NCBI RefSeq assembly: GCF_000819685.1
Contig: NZ_CDBR01000040.1
Location: forward strand, 1 to 64,000
Direction: 5' to 3'
Source: Aeromonas allosaccharophila
GTDB lineage: Bacteria; Pseudomonadota; Gammaproteobacteria; Enterobacterales; Aeromonadaceae
DNA: 64,000 bases
The notes beneath the pieces were generated by a model. It had not been told where the DNA came from, made no database searches, and was given only the letters and a program-made list of their open reading frames with translations. A program made the position numbers and the translations under genes. Below, one piece after another: positions 59,597-64,000 of this stretch (within the stretch, counting starts at the first letter, position 1; every line of letters starts with the position of its first letter).

Positions 59597-59637
59597 ATCA
59601 GCGCCATATCCATCCTCTTCACAGATCCGGTGCATAC

Positions 59638-59669
59638 AAAAACGGTCAGCCCAAGGGCTGACCGTTTTT
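59638..59669. terminator. Bidirectional terminator
   Basis: A 15-bp stem AAAAACGGTCAGCCC (59638-59652) with its complement (59655-59669), loop AA. It serves the rightward oxidoreductase and the leftward export operon. Confidence 0.94.
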
Positions 59670-59714
59670 CGCTTTACTGCACGCTTAATGTCATGCGCGC
59701 TTGCACTATCCCGC

Positions 59715-60911
59715 TTAACCGGTGGTCGTTTCACTCTGTACGACCGGCTGACTGGCAACTGGCAACGACTGCTGCCGCTGGCGCAGCAGCAGGCAGGCCA
59801 GCGCGCCGTAGAGCAACGCCAGTCCCCACAGCTGCCACCAGTAACGGGAAACCTGCGCAAAGTCAGCCCCCATCTGGTTGAGGCGCAGAAAACCCTCGAT
59901 GGCGGGGATAGTGGGCACCCACTGAGCCAGCCAGTTGAGGGGCGCCGGGATCAGCTCCAGCGGCCAGATAAAGCCCGCCAGAAAGACCAGCGGCAGGGAG
60001 GAGATCAACACCACCTGAGTCGGCAGATCCCGCCGGGTAAAGATCGCCCCCAGCACAATCCCGAACCAGCAGGTCGCCAGCAGGAACGGCAGGGCGAACA
60101 ACCACAACTCCAGCGGATCGGCATGGCGGGCGATGTTGTAGTGATCGAAGCAGAAGCCGAGGAAGTAGCTCACCGGCAGCAGGAACAGCCCGGCCAGCAC
60201 CAGGGTTCTGGCCAGCAGCAGCGGCAGTACCGGCGCGCTTTGCCAGTAACCGTGCTCGCCGCGGCAGCTGCGCTGGTTGTGGGTCGCTCCCAGGATCCCC
60301 GCCCCCATCAGCAGCACCTGATGGAGGATCAGCACAAACACCGCCGGCACCACGTAGTTGACGTAGCCCATGGTGGGATTGAACACCGGCACCACGTTGA
60401 GGGCCACCGCGTTCCAGCCCATGGCTGCTTGCGGCAGTGCCTCGCCGTGGCTCAGCAGCCTCGCCACCTTCACCTGCGCGGCGAGGGTGCCCCCGGCCTG
60501 CGCCAGTCCTTCGGCAATGGTGCCGTAGACCAGGAAGTAGGAGGCATCACCGGCATAGCTCAGGGTGACGCTCTTGCCCTGCATAAGATCCCGATAGAAG
60601 TGGTTGGGAATGTGCAGGATCCCGCTCGCCTCCCCGGCCATCATCAGCTGGCGCGCCTCAGCCAGCGAATTGGCCCGCACCACCAGCTTCACCTGCGGCG
60701 TGGCATCGGCCATAAACTCCAGCTGGCGCGACAGCTGGCTGCCATCCTCGTTGACCACCACCACCGCCTCTTCCCGCGGCAACTGATGCAGATAGGGCTG
60801 GGGGTAGAGAAACGAGTAGAAGATCACCCCGCCAAACAGGGTCAGCATGATGGCGCGATCCGCCAGCAGGGTGCGCAGCTCGAGGCGCAACAGATCGACA
60901 AATCCCAGCAT
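59715..60911 (-). CDS. ABC-2 type transporter permease (second)
   Basis: A 398-aa membrane protein of the ABC-2/YhhJ type. TM1 is near residues 21-38 (AIMLTLFGGVIFYSFLYP). A large periplasmic domain follows (about 45-175), then a five-helix block to the C-terminus, including LPLVFLAGFIWPLELIPAPLNW and the last helix WQLWGLALLYGALACLLL. Its ATG overlaps the stop of the first permease (ATGA). The operon has no ATP-binding gene in this window. Confidence 0.88.
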   Translation of the reverse strand: MLGFVDLLRLELRTLLADRAIMLTLFGGVIFYSFLYPQPYLHQLPREEAVVVVNEDGSQLSRQLEFMADATPQVKLVVRANSLAEARQLMMAGEASGILHIPNHFYRDLMQGKSVTLSYAGDASYFLVYGTIAEGLAQAGGTLAAQVKVARLLSHGEALPQAAMGWNAVALNVVPVFNPTMGYVNYVVPAVFVLILHQVLLMGAGILGATHNQRSCRGEHGYWQSAPVLPLLLARTLVLAGLFLLPVSYFLGFCFDHYNIARHADPLELWLFALPFLLATCWFGIVLGAIFTRRDLPTQVVLISSLPLVFLAGFIWPLELIPAPLNWLAQWVPTIPAIEGFLRLNQMGADFAQVSRYWWQLWGLALLYGALACLLLRQRQQSLPVASQPVVQSETTTG

Positions 60912-62065
60912 CACTCAGGCTCCTTCTCGGCGACGGCCACTGCGGCAGATTGACGGGCCAGCTCGGCCTGCTGCTTGTAACGGCGCACCACCAGCAACAG
61001 GGGGAGCAGGAACAGCAGCAACGCACTCAGTTGCGGCAACGCCGATGCGAGGGGCAGACCATAGTTGCTCTGGCCAATCTGCAGCTCCACATAATGAGAA
61101 ACCGGCAACAGGCTACGCCAGAAGCGGGCGAAATCCCCCATGGCGCTCACCGGAAAAGTGACCCCCATAAAGGCGAAACCGGGCGCAGTGTAAGCCCCCG
61201 CCAGCGACAGGGCGCGGGCCGGATCCCGAATGATGCCGTAAAAGAACGCCCCCATGGTGACGCAAGCGGCCGAGGCGAGCCCCAGCCCCACCACAAGTAC
61301 CAACCAACTGCCGTGCATGGGATAGGCCAACCCCTTGAACAACAGCAGCGTCCAGACGATCCCCCAGCCCCAGCCAATCAGCACATGGGGCAGCAGGGTG
61401 CGCCACAGGCCGAACCAGACACCGCGGGTGGTCCAATCCAGCCCCAGCCGATCGGTGCGGGCCAGCGCATTGAGGCCGAACAGCACCACCAGGATCTGCC
61501 ACACCGCGGGCAAAATCGCGCTCAGCAGAAACTGGGCATAACTGGAGTTAAGGTTGTAAAGCGCAGTGACCTGACTGCTGATGGGCACCGACTGCCCAAT
61601 CGCACCGGGCAGCGCCTTGCCGTCGGCCATCGCCTCCAGCACACCGACCTGGCCGTTGAGAGTGCCTACCACCTGCGCCAGCGCCGAGTTGACCAGCTTG
61701 GCAATCAGGATGAACTGGCCATTGTTGAACACCGTCACCTGCGGCTGGGTACCCCGGCGGGCATCCCGCTCCAGATGGTTGGGGATCACCACCAGCGCAT
61801 AGATGTCGCCACCGCGCAGCGCGCGCGCGCCAGCATCGATGGAATCAAACTGATTGGCCACCTTGAGCCCGGCCGAGCCATCCAGCGAGAAGGCCAGCTG
61901 GCGCGACAGCACGCTGTGGTCCAAATCCACCAGCCCCACCTTGAGGTCGCGGGCCAACCCTGCCGAGAAGATCCAGCAGAGGATCCCCATCAGCAGCAGC
62001 GGTACCCAGCTCATCAGGGCACGGCTGAACGGGTCCTGCCACAGCAGCCGAAATTCACGTCCCAT
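60911..62065 (-). CDS. ABC-2 type transporter permease (first)
   Basis: A 384-aa permease with the same plan as its neighbour: an N-terminal helix (about 16-36, LMSWVPLLLMGILCWIFSAG), a periplasmic domain with VDLDHSVLSRQLAFSLDGS and ALVVIPNHLERD, then a C-terminal block of membrane helices. The two permeases are paralogues and probably form a heterodimer. The start overlaps the stop of the HlyD-like gene (ATGA). An ATPase partner is expected but not present beside it. Confidence 0.88.
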   Translation of the reverse strand: MGREFRLLWQDPFSRALMSWVPLLLMGILCWIFSAGLARDLKVGLVDLDHSVLSRQLAFSLDGSAGLKVANQFDSIDAGARALRGGDIYALVVIPNHLERDARRGTQPQVTVFNNGQFILIAKLVNSALAQVVGTLNGQVGVLEAMADGKALPGAIGQSVPISSQVTALYNLNSSYAQFLLSAILPAVWQILVVLFGLNALARTDRLGLDWTTRGVWFGLWRTLLPHVLIGWGWGIVWTLLLFKGLAYPMHGSWLVLVVGLGLASAACVTMGAFFYGIIRDPARALSLAGAYTAPGFAFMGVTFPVSAMGDFARFWRSLLPVSHYVELQIGQSNYGLPLASALPQLSALLLFLLPLLLVVRRYKQQAELARQSAAVAVAEKEPE

Positions 62066-63069
62066 CAGAGTTCAACCAGCACACTCATGCCAACCCGCAG
62101 CCCCTCAACCGGTTGCAGCGGGCGAGCCTCCACCTGGAAGCTCTTCATATCGAAGCCCTGACGGGTATCGGTGGCACGCCAGGTGGCGAAATCCCCCATC
62201 ACGGCCACATGGGTCACCTTGAAGCGCACGGTCTGATCGCCAAGGCCTGGGATGCGGGCATCAAACTCGGTACCGACCGGGAAGCGGGGCAGCAAATCCT
62301 CGCGAACGTGGAACTGGGCCCAGGCATCGCTCATATCAAGCAGGGTCACCACCGGGAAACCTTGTGGCGCCAGCTCGCCGCTGCGCAGCAGTACCTGACT
62401 CACTTCACCATTGTGGGGGCTGGTGATGCGGGTATCAGCCAGATAGGCCTCAACCTCGGCCACGGAACCCGCCGCCATCTTGGCCTTCTCGCGAGCGGCG
62501 ATCTTGGTCTCTTCCCGCGCCCCTTCCAACGCCATCTGGTACTGTTGCCACGCCATCCCTTCGCTGTAGCGTGCGGCTTGCCAGGCAGTCCAGGCCTCAT
62601 CGCGTTTTTGCAGCGGCATTACGCCGTCGCGGTGCAGGCTGGCAACCCGCTCATAGGTCTTGCCACGCAGCTGGGCGGCAGCCTTGGCTTTTTGCCACTG
62701 ATCCTTGGCTGCGGCGATCTGTTGGGCACGGGCCCCTTTCTCCGCCTCTTGAGCCAACGCACCCGCAGCCGCTTCACCCGCCTTGGCCTGGCTCAGCTTG
62801 GCTTCAATCTCGGGGCTCGCCAGGGTAAAGACCAGTTGATCCTTGGTCAGCTGATCGCCCTTTTTCACCAGCACCTCGTCGATGCGGCCCGGCACCTTTG
62901 AGGAGACCGAATATTGCTGCGCTTCAATCTGCCCTTGCAGATGCACCGGCTCGGGTTGATAGGCGAGCCAGAAGCGCCAGCCGAGCCACACCACCAGGAT
63001 CACCAGCGCCAATGGCAACAACAGCGGTTTACCCTGGCTCATCTTCTTTTTGATGGGGGGATGGCTCAT
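62065..63069 (-). CDS. HlyD-family periplasmic adaptor
   Basis: A 334-aa membrane-fusion protein. One N-terminal membrane helix (about 15-32, LLLPLALVILVVWLGW) is followed by a biotinyl-lipoyl-like half (IEAQQYSVSSKVPGRIDEVLVKKGDQLTKDQ), a coiled-coil hairpin rich in Ala, Lys and Glu (about 80-190), the second lipoyl half (ADTRITSPHNGEVSQVLLRSGELAPQG) and a beta-barrel. This is the YhiI/EmrA type that joins an inner-membrane transporter to a TolC-like channel. The ATG at 63069 overlaps the TGA of the 25-codon ORF upstream. Confidence 0.92.
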   Translation of the reverse strand: MSHPPIKKKMSQGKPLLLPLALVILVVWLGWRFWLAYQPEPVHLQGQIEAQQYSVSSKVPGRIDEVLVKKGDQLTKDQLVFTLASPEIEAKLSQAKAGEAAAGALAQEAEKGARAQQIAAAKDQWQKAKAAAQLRGKTYERVASLHRDGVMPLQKRDEAWTAWQAARYSEGMAWQQYQMALEGAREETKIAAREKAKMAAGSVAEVEAYLADTRITSPHNGEVSQVLLRSGELAPQGFPVVTLLDMSDAWAQFHVREDLLPRFPVGTEFDARIPGLGDQTVRFKVTHVAVMGDFATWRATDTRQGFDMKSFQVEARPLQPVEGLRVGMSVLVEL

Positions 63070-63146
63070 CACTTCACCTCGACAAACGGACGACCCTTGA
63101 CGGTCGGAAAAGACATGAAAAAAGGAACAGACAGGACCGGGATCAT
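63069..63146 (-). CDS. 25-codon ORF fitted between the TolC-like and HlyD-like genes
   Basis: The ATG (63146-63144) overlaps the TGA of the TolC-like gene (63145-63143) as ATGA. The TGA (63071-63069) overlaps the HlyD-like ATG (63069-63067) as TGATG. The peptide starts MIPVLSVPFFMSFPTVKG and ends RPFVEVK. The ribosome binding site of the next gene (GAGGTGA) lies within its last codons. The double overlap suggests that translation continues through it to couple the two large genes; whether the peptide itself has a function is unknown. Confidence 0.45.
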   Translation of the reverse strand: MIPVLSVPFFMSFPTVKGRPFVEVK

Positions 63147-64000
63147 GAGTTCACCTCGATCACCTGACCGTGCTGATATTGATTGAAACTGTTCATCTGG
63201 CCGGAGAGCGCCAGCAGGCGGGCCAGCGACACCACATATTGATAGGCCGCCGCTGCGCGCTGGGTCTTGACCCCCGCCAGCTGGTTTTGGGCATCCACCA
63301 CATCAAGGGAGGTCGAGAGCCCCTGCCCGAAGGCTTTGTCACGCAGCAGCACGTTCTCCTCTGCCAACGCCTGGGTGGAAGAGAGGGATTGATACTCCTC
63401 CAGCCCCTGCGCCGCTTCGCGCCAGGTCTTCTCTACCAGCAACTCCAGATCCTGGCGGGTCTTGGCTTGCAGCAGATTGACCTGCAGCTCGGCGCTCTTG
63501 GCGGCCTGCACCGTCTCGGAGCGGCCATCACGGCTCACCAGCGGCATGCTGACCCCCACCCCCACCAGCCAGTCCGGCGCTGTCTTGGAGGCGAGTGAAT
63601 CATCTTCATAGAGGTTGTAGTTGCCGAACAGGAACACCTCGGGGGCATATTTGCCCTGCTCGACCCGGATCAGCCCCTTGGCCTGCTCCTTCTTGGCGCT
63701 GAGCAGCTTGAGACCGGGATGCACCTCCAGGGTCTGGCTCACCAACCCCTCAAGGCGCGGCAGCTCCTTGTTGACGAACAGGCCGCTGCCCGGCTGGGCA
63801 TTTGGCAACTTCAGCATGCGGCCGAGGGCCAGTTCGGCGATCTCGAGGCTGCGGCGCGCCTTCTGGGTATCGATGCGGGCGCGGTCATAGGCCGACTGGG
63901 CGGAGAGGCGCTCCACCCTGGCGATCTGGCCCTGCGCTTCGAGCTTCTTGGCGTGATCCAGATGGTGGGCCAGCCCCTCTTCGATCTCCTGTTTGGTCTG
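63143..64000 (-). CDS. TolC-family outer membrane efflux protein (partial)
   Basis: The C-terminal 285 codons are present; the 5' part lies beyond the window end. The frame is open without interruption to 64000 (reading QTKQEIEEGLAHHLDHAKKL at the edge). Long alpha-helical heptad stretches (SAYDRARIDTQKARRSLEIAELALGRML; NLLQAKTRQDLELLVEKTWREA) and beta segments (YAPEVFLFGNYNLYEDDS, APDWLVGVGVSMPL) are of TolC/OEP type. It is the first visible gene of the export operon with the HlyD-like adaptor and two ABC-2 permeases. Confidence 0.9.
   Translation of the reverse strand, partial: QTKQEIEEGLAHHLDHAKKLEAQGQIARVERLSAQSAYDRARIDTQKARRSLEIAELALGRMLKLPNAQPGSGLFVNKELPRLEGLVSQTLEVHPGLKLLSAKKEQAKGLIRVEQGKYAPEVFLFGNYNLYEDDSLASKTAPDWLVGVGVSMPLVSRDGRSETVQAAKSAELQVNLLQAKTRQDLELLVEKTWREAAQGLEEYQSLSSTQALAEENVLLRDKAFGQGLSTSLDVVDAQNQLAGVKTQRAAAAYQYVVSLARLLALSGQMNSFNQYQHGQVIEVNS

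Overview
The window looks like a stretch of a gammaproteobacterial chromosome, most probably Aeromonas. This is inferred from the high-GC coding style, the gene order rlmD-relA-mazG-pyrG-eno, the long (367 aa) PurC beside dapA-bamC, the yfbU/yfbV-ackA-pta block, and the presence of BarA, ArcB, RfaH and Hcp/Hcr. No species call is made. Nearly all of it is core chromosome. The only clear mobile element is one IS1595-like insertion sequence at 21.06-22.10 kb. I saw no rRNA, tRNA, CRISPR array, prophage or replication origin.

Layout. 0-9 kb: a GNAT acetyltransferase, then the leftward cluster rlmD, relA, mazG, pyrG, eno (rRNA methylation, stringent response, nucleotide clean-up, CTP synthesis, glycolysis). 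9-13.9 kb: the rightward hybrid kinase barA, a DUF1456 (YehS-like) gene, an AmiD-like lipoprotein amidase and a dps-family ferritin. 14-21 kb: hcp-hcr, galE, the leftward lpxT, then mpl-ubiX and the IS. 22-26 kb: an unrecognised 151-aa gene, the metNIQ methionine importer behind MetJ-type operators, and rfaH. 26-34 kb: a chemotaxis receptor and a large RocS/RocR-like pair (BvgS-type hybrid kinase plus REC-EAL regulator). 34-42 kb: a DUF1127-like gene with a small upstream ORF, dgt, arcB, a DUF2860 outer membrane protein, DUF3334, HIT and DUF2057 genes, and a divergent LysR/SDR pair. 43-48 kb: purC, bamC, dapA, gcvR, bcp. 47.8-52.5 kb: yfbU, yfbV, ackA, pta. 52.9-59.6 kb: a ComEA-like protein, galU, a peptide transporter, an rssB-like regulator, dnaT-dnaC and a nucleotide-binding oxidoreductase. 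59.7-64 kb: a leftward export operon (TolC-like, HlyD-like, two ABC-2 permeases) cut by the window end.

Several genes belong to connected circuits: anaerobic/nitrosative response (ArcB, Hcp/Hcr with a perfect FNR box, AckA/Pta), oxidative defence (Dps with an OxyR-like site, Bcp), stationary-phase and stringent control (RelA, BarA, an RssB-like protein), and envelope biogenesis (Mpl, LpxT, BamC, AmiD, GalU/GalE, RfaH).

The least ordinary signals are small and sit at gene ends. Downstream of rlmD are two degenerate 70-bp copies of its last codons. Directly upstream of barA is a diverged copy of its first 26 codons, forming a peptide ORF whose stop overlaps the barA start as ATGA. A 25-codon ORF is fitted between the TolC-like and HlyD-like genes by overlapping stop and start codons on both sides. 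A 30-codon ORF with a strong Shine-Dalgarno precedes the DUF1127-like gene. The lpxT promoter carries two near-identical 13-bp repeats exactly 31 bp apart. All coordinates and motifs were read by eye; family names rest on recognised motifs and remembered homologues, not on searches.
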